Positions 47,601-58,632 of a stretch of 64,000 nucleotides of DNA are shown piece by piece (positions within the stretch are counted from its first letter, which is position 1; every line of letters begins with the position of its first letter). Made by a program: the position numbers and the translations under genes. Below the pieces are notes generated by a model that did no database searches, was not told the origin of the DNA, and worked only from the letters and a program-made list of their open reading frames with translations. The DNA comes from Malurus cyaneus samueli (lineage: Eukaryota > Chordata > Aves > Passeriformes > Maluridae): assembly GCA_009741485.1 (NCBI GenBank), contig CM019214.1, forward strand, positions 527,535 through 591,534. Reading direction: 5' to 3'.

Positions 47601-49771
47601 CCACAGCAGCAAGGAGAGAACTGGAAAGAGAGTAAAAGTCCCATCATTTCAGCTAAGTGGCAGCTACTTTTTGTGAGGCTCAATTACCACTAATTCTGTG
47701 GTAATCATTTTCCACTGACAAATTTTAAAAAGGTGCTCAGTATTCCACTCCCAAGCCAGGAAGAACTATGGATTTCCAGTATATTCCAAGCAGAGTGTAA
47801 CCACTGGATTGAAAGCATCTTGCCCAGTGGAAACAAAGCATTGGGAAGGGGAGGAGAGGTGGATAGAGTTGCTGGATTTGAAATTTTCACCAGAAAAGAC
47901 TGAGTTTTCTTTTCTTAAAGGAAGTTGATAGGAGAAATCTTCAAGTCTGACAAACTCAAAGCACATGAAATCATTTACAAAACCTTCTGTGCAGGAGGGG
48001 AGAGGTGGGAAGTGAGCTGAGAAAAGACATCAAGGCAGCAGCAAATGCAAACAATAGCAAACATTGCACTTGTAAGGAAACAAGGATTTGAATGCAGAAT
48101 TGCTAAATGTTACCAAAAAATCTCCTGATGCAGAAAAAAAAATAAAGTCAGGGAGAGATTGTCAAAAAACATTTCTGCAATTTTTTAACTTCTTGCTGTG
48201 GCTTATTCGTAAGATCACCAGATCTATGGCTCTCACACCTCATTCAAATCTGTAATTGTTTGGTTTTTTTTTACATGGTTCTCATTAATATTCATTCAGA
48301 CATTGACCAAATATAAACCATACTCAGGTGACCAGTCATAGATCTCAAGTAGTCAAAGGTCATCCTTTAGGTCCCTGAATTACATATAAAGTATATGTAT
48401 TTCACAGAATAATTGGAAAAATCTATACAAAATTCTAACCTACCTGAAAACAATTTGCTTTAAACAGGCCAAACAGAACTGAAAAATTGTTTCCAGCAAA
48501 TACTTTTATAGGCTCTAAATGTGAAGTACCTCTATTCAAGCCTTTTGAAGAGAATGAATGAGAGAATGAATGTGAAAAAGCACATGGAGTGCAATTTAAA
48601 GGAGCAAGCAAGCGAATCATGACCAGAAAATGTCTATAAAACCTTGGCAGTTGACCTTCACTGGGTGAGGATGGTAAGTGGTTTGGAGAATCAGCATTTC
48701 ATCAAGTGGTTGAGTATATTTTTACCTTTTTCAAATATGAACCAACTCATCAGGTAAAAACTGATCATGCAAGGTTTGTCCATTTGCCTGCTCTCAGCGA
48801 GCATGAAAAAAAAAATCATATTCCTAAATGAGCCTGTGGTTTCTGATGACTTTGATTAATTCCAGTATGTTTCTGTTAACCACTAAGGGGACGAAAAACA
48901 GAAATAAAAATGCACCAAATCTTTATTACTTTTGCTTTTCTGTATAATCTATCCTAGACCTCCCATTACTTCCTCATTTTGCTATGCCCAGCCTCTCTTA
49001 TGAAATTCCCCAGTTTCAACCAATGGACTCAAGCTCTCCCCTAATACACTCTTGCAATTGTAAGTACTCAGGGGTTCCACTAAAAGGGTGGCTGGATGCA
49101 GCTTCAGGACTAATTGTATCCTAGGAGTTATGGAATTATGCACCAACAGCTAAAAGAACACCATTACAAGGTGGACTATTGTGACACACACTGTGTAATG
49201 TCATACAATCAAATGCAACGTTTAGTAAACATGAACCTCTTTGTCATTTTGTATTTATTTATACAGGTTTAAAAAATAAAATAAAATAAAAATAAAGCAC
49301 ACATTTAAAAATACCCCTTTCTCCATTGTGTCTCTGCAGCATTATGCATTTTCCTGTGGAGGCTGATGGGTCAGAAATGGCTTGGTCAGTGCCTGGGGAG
49401 ATGGGCAATGACTGGCAAGGAATGTGCAATCCTTTTTTGGTTGAATTATACCTGCAGAGAGAGGGATTCAACCTTCCAGAGAGTGTAGGAGAGAAAAGGA
49501 ATGGCTTCCAGGCATTTGCTAGGAGTTGCCTAGGTGGGAACACCAAATTTCTGCAGAAGTAGGAGCCTTAAGTAGGTCACTGCCTAAAGGACTGCATTTT
49601 TCCAGCACTGTGCTGGTAATGAATCACCTGGGCTCTGATTCCTGGGCACTGCCCTCGACCACAAAGTCTGGGGGAAAAAGGAAAAGGGAAAAAGGAAAAG
49701 GGGGAAAAGGGCTTCCACTTCCAGCTGGAGAAATGATAAATCTCTAGAATCTCTCAAAATAGGGAGGTGAC
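38601..49771. other. intergenic DNA, no gene recognised
   Basis: About 11 kb downstream of PTCHD1 with only short chance reading frames. The frames at 39850-40287 and 46274-46660 have no recognisable domain. Low-complexity spots include poly(A)/poly(T) near 42850-42914 and an AAAAT-type repeat near 49272-49293. I see no RNA gene. Part of it could be distal 3' UTR or regulatory sequence. Confidence 0.6.
42850..42914 (+). repeat. T-tract / A-tract low-complexity block
   Basis: A T-rich run (about 42853-42864) is followed closely by a long A-rich run (42880-42914). This makes a near-inverted homopolymer pair able to fold back. No retroelement body was identified next to it. Confidence 0.7.
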
Positions 49772-50342
49772 TGTTGCCTTGAAAGGCCAGTTTTAAATAA
49801 TGACACAGACTCGGTTAAGGGGATAAAAAGGGTTTTACCTCGGGATTTGGGATCCCAGTTGCACAACTTGATGGCAGAATGCACCCCCATGTACAGCACG
49901 GGTACAAGTTTTATAGGTTTCAGGAATTAGCATATCTATGTAGGATTCCCCAATAAGATACAAGTTTTATAGGTTTCAGGAATTAGCATATCTATCTAGC
50001 ATTCCCCAATAAGAAACTCCACAAATGCAGTAATGTCCCCCTATTCTAATGAATCCCCCCAGATGAGGCCAGAGCTCAGTTTACACAAGATGTTCTGGAC
50101 AGAAGGCTTCACTCAAGGCTGAGCTTGGGTTTAAGCTTCACCCAAGGCTGAGCTCGGGTTTAAGATAGCATAGGGCACTCTGAGCCCTTCCTTGGGATGT
50201 TTGGTCTCTCTGCCCAGCAGAACTCCTAAACTAAGCTGGAATATCAAGCTTCAGGAATTAAAAACATGTGGGCTAAGGGGTACAGGCAGATGCATAGAGG
50301 GTATAGAAGCGTAAAGGGAAAAGCAAAAATCATCAGGCATCA
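49772..50342 (-). mobile_element. solo LTR, copy 1 (minus strand)
   Basis: This 571-bp block is the reverse complement of the element at 61820-62522, matching over nearly its whole length. Read on the minus strand it runs from TGATGCCTGATG at 50342 to GGCAACA at 49772. That gives TG...CA termini with a short inverted repeat, as in a retroviral LTR. It holds two copies of the 56-bp TATA-containing unit (49901-50012) and a local 29-bp duplication (about 50106-50165) that the other copy lacks. No internal retroviral genes flank it and I see no convincing target-site duplication. Family name unknown. Confidence 0.7.
49901..50012 (-). repeat. 2 x 56-bp tandem unit inside LTR copy 1
   Basis: Two units at 49901-49956 and 49957-50012 match the five-copy array in the other LTR (reverse complement). 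Each carries the LTR TATA-like ctataaaa. The two units differ from each other at several positions, so they are older than the array at 62114-62393. Confidence 0.85.
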
Positions 50343-50803
50343 TCAGCTCTGCAGAGAGCCAGGTCCCCACCAGTTTGCCCAAGGAGCCCCAGGTTATCCC
50401 ACCAAGCCTCCAGCAGGACTGTCACCCTCCCCTCCGGGGCTGACCTCCCCAGACATCTCTGTCTTTCTTCAGAGAAAGATTCTCTGGCACCTTGGCCCTC
50501 CTGCAATGCCATCTTCCTTCTCTCTCCTCACTGTTCTCATCCTCATCTATCCCCCCCACACACACACAGAAGAGATTCCTGTGCAAAAGGGTGATCTCAG
50601 TCCATTCTCCCATGGCCAAAGCCAGCACAGTTCCCATTGGCAAAGGAAAGCAATCCACAATTCGGGCAAATTGATAATTTCTCTTCTTTCCTCAGTACAC
50701 CACAAGAAATGGAGAAAGATGATCTGATGACGGATATCCAAAATACTGCAGAGGGAACAAAAGCCAAGCATGCTACTAATTCTTACAAAAGACATACTGT
50801 AAG

Positions 50804-50940
50804 TTTAGTCTAAGTACAATGAGTGGAGAGGCCATATCATCATTTTTCAGATAATTCAATCAATATCATCAATTCAATATCATCAATTTTCAGATAATTT
50901 AGTCTAAGCACAAAAATGAGTGAAGAGGCCATATCATCAT
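50804..50940 (+). repeat. dispersed direct duplication of about 50 bp
   Basis: The block tttagtctaagtacaatgag...gaggccatatcatcattttt at 50804-50847 recurs with few changes at 50898-50942. An AT-rich spacer lies between them and itself repeats atcatcaatt and ttttcagataat. A local duplication is the simplest reading. Confidence 0.75.
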
Positions 50941-53006
50941 TTTTTTCCAATGGTTAGAGAATCGTAGTGAGTTTTGTGGTAGCACTGTTGGTCTGTGCTT
51001 TGAAACAAAACAATTATAGTGTCAAATGACACTACTTTGAAAAAAAAGAGAAGTGTCTGTGAAATTTGATTGTGTTCAAATCCCAGAGCAATTGTGGTAC
51101 ACTAGGAATTATCATGTCAAATTTCAACTCCATCTCTGCATTTGCACTGCACGTGTGTGTATCCTCACATTTGATGCACTCAGTGATGCATTCACTCCTA
51201 CCAGCATGGATAGTGCATGGAAAAATATATTAATAAAACTTTGTCTAGGCTGAGAAGAACTGCAGAATTCTGAAGGTTGAGAACAGAGTCAAAACACATA
51301 CAGAAAGAATGATGTGAAATCAACTGTAAGAAATTCAGAAAAGGCAAGTCCATGGGGGAAAGAGAAATCAGTGGTGCAAGCACAAAGTATGGAAAAACTG
51401 ATTAAACAGCAGTTTTGCAAAAGAGTATCAGAGGTTGCACTTGGTCACTGCTTCACAGTGAATAAAAACTGTGGCAATGCTACAAAGCCACCACATCTAA
51501 TCCTTACCCAATTTATTAAAAGAATCACATACAGAAGACATGGAAGACATTTTTTTTTTTCTGTTCTCCTTGGAGGTGATGAATCTTCAACTGAACACTC
51601 CGGGCATGACCCTTGGAAAGAGTACAGAATTGAATGAGAATGAGGAGTCAGAAAAATGCACTTTCTTCAGTGCTTATCCTAGGAGAGATGAATTTGAGAA
51701 CCACAGTAATATTTTTCTGTATGAAAAGGATATATAAGAACAGGTATGAAATGTTTCTGGTGTCCCCTGAAGGTGGGACAAGACACAATCAGTTTAATTT
51801 GAAGCAAATTTAAGTCAATTTGCATATCCTAATTCCAGGAATAGGCATGCACTGGGAATAAGCCTAGGCTGGCTGTGGAACCATCTTTAGCAGGGTTTAA
51901 AGAACAGGTTACACAAAAAAACTGCTGGAAACAACCTAGATACTGATTCAGCCTTTTTTTTTTTTACAAAAATCCAGTATTTTCCAACTCAAGTATGTAT
52001 AGCAATGTAGGTTGCCCCAAGCTATGTCCCTTTAAATTGGCTCAGATTGTGAATTCAGAAACAGAGGCACCTTGAATTGCTTGTCATGTTACTTAGCATA
52101 AAAGCTGGATTCTTGGCCCATAGAGGCTGGGATGTGTTCAAAAAAAATGAGAGATTTATGTATCTGTAGCTAATACTTTTAAGTACGGCAATTTAAAATT
52201 TGTATCAATTCAGCCACAATGAGTGGAGAAAATGTGATGTCTTCTACTGTTTCCTGATGCACTTTAATATGTATCTGTGAAATTCAAGCTCTCTGGCTCA
52301 CAGAAAATCTCTGCTGTAAAACATTCAGCAAGAAGGGCCCATGAAGTACAGAATAACAGCAGAAGAGACAAATTAATTTGCTGCATAGACAATTATTGGA
52401 AGCTTAGGAGACAAGAAATAGCAGATTAAACACTTTCCCCATTTCTTTCTTGCAAATCAGTCTTTCGGTGTTTAATGAGTTCCTATCGGTCTATGCAAAT
52501 AATTCACAATGAATAATTTATCTGATATTTTTTTCTGTTTGTGGGATATCTAAAAGCAAATTGGTTTCCTCTCACATATTCATTATTCAAAATTATATTA
52601 ACACAGCCTTAGGTGAGTGCATTTTTGCTGCAGTTTCTTTGCTCCACAATTCAGTTTTCGTGCCACCCACGTGCAGCAAGGGTCCCACCAAATTCCTCTT
52701 GTCCTCAGGGCAAAGGTTCCTTCAAGATGAATTAAAATCCTGCTTTTTACAGGCTTTGCAGGATATCTCTCTCTCCACTGATGCCATGGAAAGGGCTCAC
52801 ATCCTAATATGAGCATTTGGATTAGGCTGGCTGGTAGGAATTACTGCCAATGCTAGATTAAGGACCCTCTTGAGCTCCCACTTTCCAAATTAGGTGGATT
52901 AAGATTAAGATTTCCCAGGGAAAGAGAAGAATCACTCCTCCAGGCATCCCATTTCTGCCATTTATGCTCCCCATATCTTCCATTGGCTGTTCTTAGTCGA
53001 CATTAT

Positions 53007-53064
53007 CATGGAATCATGGAATAATTTAGTTGGAAAACACCTTTAGGATCATTCAGTGCAACTG
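53007..53064 (-). repeat. CR1 LINE 3' end fragment (diverged)
   Basis: The + strand reads catggaatcatggaataatt, then tagttggaaaacacctttag, then gatcattcagtgcaact. This is a diverged antisense CR1 terminus of about 60 bp. The element lies on the minus strand. Confidence 0.7.
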
Positions 53065-55325
53065 TGTGTTACATATGGGCTTACACTTGGTTTGCACATG
53101 AGTGGTAGGAAAAGGATTATGGCTTTCATTTTGAATCTCATTTTAATAGTTCCTACGTGAAGGAAACTGCCTCCATTCTGGGTACAGTCCATGGAACTCC
53201 TTCTGCTCCTTGGAACACAGAATTTAATGCTTGTGGGGAGAACTTTCAATCCACCACTGTGATGAAGTTTAGGGATGCCAGACAGACCAGCTAACACCAC
53301 AGGCATTACTCCTGTGTGTAACACACCGAGAATGCCAAACCATGACAAAGAACTGGCAAGAGCAGAATTTGGACAGGAAGGAAAGCTTGAACTACAGTTG
53401 TTTTTCCAGATGCAGTTCAGATCTTTTGATAATCACATTATGCAGAGGCAGTTCTAGGAATTTCCTCGTGACTTCAGTGCAGACAATTAAGGGGTTTGGT
53501 AACTGAACACAATGAAATATTTGTGCTGCTAGAGACCCTTGATAAGGAGACACATCATATTAGAAGTTTAGCATGTCCAGCTCCTTCAATTCCTTCTTTA
53601 ACATCTTCAGAATGCAGAATGCCATATTCTCCACAGCATTTGCCTTTTCAGAACTGTCTTTTTCAAAGCTCACCTCAGACTTTTTCTTTTACCATCTCAG
53701 ACTGCTAGAAGAAGCTATCCAAAGTTATCAAGAATATTTTTATTCACAAATGGAAAGGCTCATTTTCTTTACTGCTATAAAAAGCCAGCTTAAACTGCTG
53801 AGTGCTTGTGGCTGGCCTATTAATGTATAAGTGAGAGAGCTTGCATGGGGGAGATAAAAAGGGGCAAATGAAAGAACAGAAAGCATGCAGGGAGAGAAAA
53901 GAGATTAACAGAAGAGGGGAAAATAGTCAAAAAAATAAGTGGAATGGGAAAAAAAGCAGAAAAAGAAGGCAAAATATAGAGATGCCCTCAGTAGAAGGGA
54001 AGAAACAGTGATGAAAAACAAGGGTATTGGGAAAAAGCAGGGATGATACCAGCTCTTAAAATAATTCTGAAAAAATAGATAGCGATGTCAAAATCCCAGT
54101 AATTGAATTTTTGCCTTGAAAAGCCAGTGACAGCTTTGCTTAAATGTTTAGCCACATAAAATCAAACTCCGTGTCCCTGGCTGCATGAGTCTCTCAAAGA
54201 AGTCAACAGGAATCAATAGCAACAGCAGCATTCAAATCCTTGCTGTTTTCATTGCAGAAAAATGCAATACTCTTTCCATACCTGCACAGCTTTTCCACCT
54301 TTTTGCAGCCTCTAACACACTTTTCTAACATCTGAATATCCCAAAGCCACTATTGTGAGCTTTCCTCTATTGATGGCACCCAGCTGAAGAGAAGCCAGTG
54401 AGGAAGGGCTCACATATTTTCTGTTCTTAATAAATAATCATTAAAGGGTAGATTGGCAGCACCTCAGCATTGTCCAACACTCAGTCTATTTGCCTTGAGT
54501 CAGCTGCTCTGTACTTCCTATTCTTGCATAATTAAATACTACATCTTACATATATTTTTTTCTCTGCAAAAGGACTGGTCTTATCTGAAAAATATTTTAA
54601 ACTCATTCAAATTTCATTAATTCATCGGACTTAATGCAAACTAGAGGTACAGGAAAACCAAATAAATTAGTAAATCAGCACCTCTCCACTACCCATTAAT
54701 AGTGATTTTTTCTGTTTCCTTTAATTGCATCCCAGGCCTGCCTCATCCTTTGCAAAGGACACTGAAAAATTTATGAGCAGCCCAAACTTTTCAATCATTT
54801 CAATATCTCAGACTTACAACATATCACATAAAGTGAGTACTCAAATGCTTGAATCATCACACTGAGGCCACGTTTCTTGGACCAGTGATGTTTCCATCAA
54901 TCCACCCGATGGGACTGATAGGCAACCTGCAAAGAGAGGCCAGACAAGGAATTAATAGCATCACATAAGAGTCAGATAAATGGTTCACTGGTGGAACCAG
55001 TTCCAAGATTTCTTGGCAGTTTAGACAAAACCTGAATGTCGTCACCACAAGAGTGAATGAGTGAGTTGTTCTCATTTCAGACATGGTGAATCTCAGGTGA
55101 TGGTGGTGGTGGAGGGCTGTGGGTGAGCACAGGGGGTCACCAGGAGGAGCAGGGAGCCAGTGAGAGCCACAATCTGGAAGGGGTGGCGGGTGGCTGGAGG
55201 GTTTCTGCAGTTCATGGGGATGCCTGGTTCCCACCTTCCCATCAATCTCACAGGTCCAGTTGGAAAATCTCCTGTCGCTGCTGGCCAAACAGCAACATAA
55301 AAGAATAGATACAAAACACACAAAA

Positions 55326-55680
55326 GTGGGTGAAAAAAACAGAGAGAAAGAAGACTTTATTGTGGGACAAGCTCTTTTATCACTTTAGCAACCAGAGTAT
55401 ACATTTGTGTCAAACATACATTGGTCAAGAGACAGCTGTTTAATTAGTAATCAGAACATATTGTGAGTTTGCAAAAGCTACAGTATTAGTAATGTTTATA
55501 AATTCAGCCACCTGGTTATCTTCTACATTCCAATCTCCTTTTCTCAACAGTAAGCCAAGGTGTGTGTATTCTCCTCCATGCAGGCTGTTAAACTCCCTTT
55601 CTTTTCCCAGGTCTCAGTCATACACAATAATTGGCTGAGTTTCAGAATCAGGGCTTGTGGGGCCACTTTTTTCCCCCACA
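55326..55680 (-). mobile_element. LTR-like element, 355 bp
   Basis: The boundaries form an imperfect inverted repeat of about 14 bp: gtgggtgaaaaaaa at 55326 and ttttttcccccaca ending at 55680. Read on the minus strand it begins TGTGGGGGAAAAAAG. It carries AATAAAG near the far end (complement of ctttatt at 55353-55359), leaving a short U5-like tail. That architecture fits a small solo LTR, unrelated to the LTR pair at 49772 and 61820. No target-site duplication is obvious, so a non-LTR origin is not excluded. Confidence 0.45.
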
Positions 55681-56237
55681 ATCTCCCAGTTTATTTTGTT
55701 TCTAGAGTATAAGAGGGACACAGCACAGCACCAGACCCCAGCCCTGCTCTCTGGTGGAGGTGCTCACGCTGCCAGGTTGTCCCTGCTCTGTCCCACCCCA
55801 GGGGTGCAGCTGCCCGAGGGGAGCCCAAATTTCTCCCAAACGTGGTTTCCACCACGCTCAGGTGCTGCACAGAGAGGAGGGGACAAGCAGGGGCACTGCA
55901 GACACTGTCCCTGGCAGTGCCAGTCTCCTGCCAGCCTGTGGGGACACGGGGAGGAGTCAGCCAGAGTCAGAAACACCACTGCTGGAAAGCACATCCTACA
56001 ATATAAAGGGGTCAAATCTCCAAGATCATCTTGCCCGTGCAAAATCCTAATGATTCATTTGGATGTCCGTCCAGACACCTGAGCCAGCCACAGTGATCCT
56101 TAGGGAGCCATCAGGCTTTTAGGCTTCCCTTTATGTCTCATTTGGGGTGGGAATACACATCACACATAATGTTGATCAGCCAGAAGGGGTGACTTACAGT
56201 TTGTGTACTGTGTGCTTAGTACACCTAAGCAACAGAA

Positions 56238-56259
56238 AAAAAAAAAAAAAAAAAAAACA
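56238..56259 (+). repeat. poly(A) tract
   Basis: About 22 consecutive A bases in intergenic DNA, with no recognised retroelement body upstream. Confidence 0.9.
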
Positions 56260-57742
56260 GATATATTCCTGAGTGGCCTATATAATCAAAGATTTCTGTA
56301 TCTAGGCCCTAAAACAGAGGGAGGATTTGTCTACCTTTGAAAAGTCAAGGTGTCCAAGCACATGACACAGAAGGAAAGAAAAGTTAGTATTTCCCTCTAG
56401 AGGTCTTTTAGTGAAAGAATGTGTCATAATGATGTACAGCAGTAGAAAACAAATTTGATAAACTAAAAATATAGAATACATATTATTTTTAAGGACACTG
56501 CCCAACAATATTTTTGGTTACGATGCAAAAGCATGTCTTTGATTTGCACAATAAGACTCTCTCTAGAAATGCTGTATTAGTCGTAAAATGTCATGTTGTA
56601 AAGCAGATCATCCATTAAAATGCAAAGCAAGCAGGTTTCTTATTTAGGGACAGATGGAGTTCACCAAAGATATGAGGTCAGGTGAAAAGAATAAGGATAA
56701 TTTTCTGTATTTTTCAGCCACCAGGGTTGTGAGAAAAAATCCTTTCTGAATTCTTCCCATTCATGTGTCTGTGATGTACCTGTGTACATCAGAAAGCAGG
56801 ATGCATTAATCATGAGGAGCAGAGGGCCTGGAGCTGCAGTGTGCCACTCCTCTTGAAAAGCCTCTAAAATATGCTAGTGCCAGATCTGCCTGGGCTGAAA
56901 ATTGTGTACTGCTCACAACGATGCATCTGAAAAGAGTAAAATTAAATGTATGCTCTCGGAAAATTTGCTGCACATCTGTTCCAAATTTCTTTCCATTTCT
57001 GCCCTACCAAAGGGTTGCAATTTCCACCTCTGTCTTAAGCACACTCCTCCTGTATCTTTCATCAGACCCACACAGCTCCCTCCTGCCTTTCTCATGCACC
57101 ACAACGAAATCACTGAGGTAAATAAGGTGAGCAAGGTTTTCCCACTGCCCTCACAGGGAATTCATCTGCCGAGGTTTCATTTTCTGTAATGTATGGCTTT
57201 AGCTCCTGGCCTCCTCCAGAGCACGATCTGCCTTTGTGCCCGTGTTCACCTGCCAGATGGTTGTGTGCATTCTGTCTGACGGCAATGTCCTGTCACACCA
57301 CAGCAAAAACAGCCTCGGCCACCTTCCCGAGCATTCACCCTTTGTCTGGAGTTCCTCAGATATTTCCGTGCCAGCCATACATCACAACTTTAAGGGCTGA
57401 GGTGACAATTTTAAATATGAAAATCATTGCGAAGTAAATGAAGCAAATGATCGTTTTTGACAAATACACATGAGTGTGGCACTCAGAAATCTGGCTTGAA
57501 TGTCTCTAAATAATTAAATTTATCTACCTCAGTAACTACATTTGAATTGCAAATTAGTTCTCCCCCTCAGCCCAGCTGTGTGTGTGCAGCTCTGGCGGTA
57601 CCTGAGCCCTGCTGGCTCTGAGGAGCAGCAGCACCTTGGAGCACCCCAGGGTGGGGACACTCGGCTTTGCTGCACGGGTTTTGTGGTCATTGTCCTTGCA
57701 GTTCCTTTGGGTGCTTTTAATGGGATCTGTGGTGCGCAGCAG

Positions 57743-58632
57743 AGACACAGCCCGGGGGCAGAGCAAAGCACGGAGCTCCGGGGGCAGAGCAAAGCACAGA
57801 GCTCCGGGGGCAGAGCCGAGCACGGAGCTCCGGGGTCAGAGCAAAGCACGGAGCTCCGGGGTCAGAGCAAAGCACGGAGCTCCCGGGGCAGAGCCGAGCA
57901 CGGAGCTCCGGGGGCAGAGCCGAGCACGGAGCTCCGGGGGCAGAGCAAAGCACGGAGCTCCCGGGGCAGAGCTGAGCACGGAGCTCCGGGGGCAGAGCAA
58001 AGCACGGAGCTCCCGGGGCAGAGCCGAGCACGGAGCTCCCGGGGCAGAGCCGACACGGAGCTCCGGGGCAGAGCCGCACGGAGCTCCGGGGCAGAGCCGA
58101 GCACGGAGCTCCGGGGGCAGAGCCGAGCACGGAGCTCCCGGGGCAGAGCCGAGCACGGAGCTCCGGGGGCAGAGCCGAGCACGGAGCTCCCGGGGCAGAG
58201 CCGAGCACGGAGCTCGGGGGGTGAGAGCCGAGCACGGAGCTCCGGGGGCAGAGCAGAGCACGGAGCTCCGAGGGTCAGAGCCGAGCACGGAGCTCGGGGG
58301 GTGAGAGCAGAACACGGAGTTCCGGGGCAGAGCAGAGCACGGAGCTCCTGGGTAGCCGACGGAGTCCAGAGCCGAGCACGGAGCTCCCGGGGCAGAGCCG
58401 AACACGGAGCTCCAGGGATCAGAGCAAAGCACGGAGCTCCCGGGGCAGAGCCGAACACGGAGCTCCGGGGGCAGAGCCGAACACGGAGCTCCGGGGGCAG
58501 AGCCGAACACGGAGCTCCGGGGGTCAGAGCAAAGCACGGAGCTCCGGGGGCAGAGCCGAACTCGGAGCTCCGGGGGCAGAGCCGAACTCGGAGCTCCGGG
58601 GACAGAGCCCAACACGGAGCTGCCGGGGCAGC
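57743..58632 (+). repeat. GC-rich 26-bp minisatellite, about 34 copies
   Basis: A unit of 26 bp, in essence acggagctccgggggcagag plus cmaagc or ccgagc, is repeated head to tail for about 890 bp. Most units contain the palindrome ggagctcc (a SacI site) and at least two CpGs. Two main subtypes (caaagc and ccgagc) are interspersed, with 24- to 27-bp variants such as ggggtcagagc and ggggggtgagagc. The unit has no stop codon in most frames of either strand, so frames of 457 (+), 326 (-) and 295 (-) codons run through it. Their products are 26-residue repeats with no domain I know. I treat them as by-products of the array and not genes. The sequence on each side is ordinary intergenic DNA. Confidence 0.95.

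Larger units (their letters stand above)
50343..55325. other. intergenic DNA, no gene recognised
   Basis: Mixed sequence with no supported gene. It contains a CA run near 50558-50568, a duplicated block of about 50 bp (50804-50940), an ATGCAAAT octamer at 52493-52500 and an antisense CR1 end (53007-53064). The 154-codon minus frame at 54857-55321 has no recognisable domain. Confidence 0.6.

Noticed and set aside
50266..50727. Plus-strand frame sharing its N-terminal part with the minus-strand frame at 61600-61896
   Set aside because: The shared residues come from the two inverted LTR copies, not from a duplicated gene.
54857..55321. 154-codon minus-strand frame with a hydrophobic, Cys-rich start
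   Set aside because: No recognised domain. The His run comes from a GGT/CAC repeat, and it ends next to an LTR-like element, so chance is likelier.
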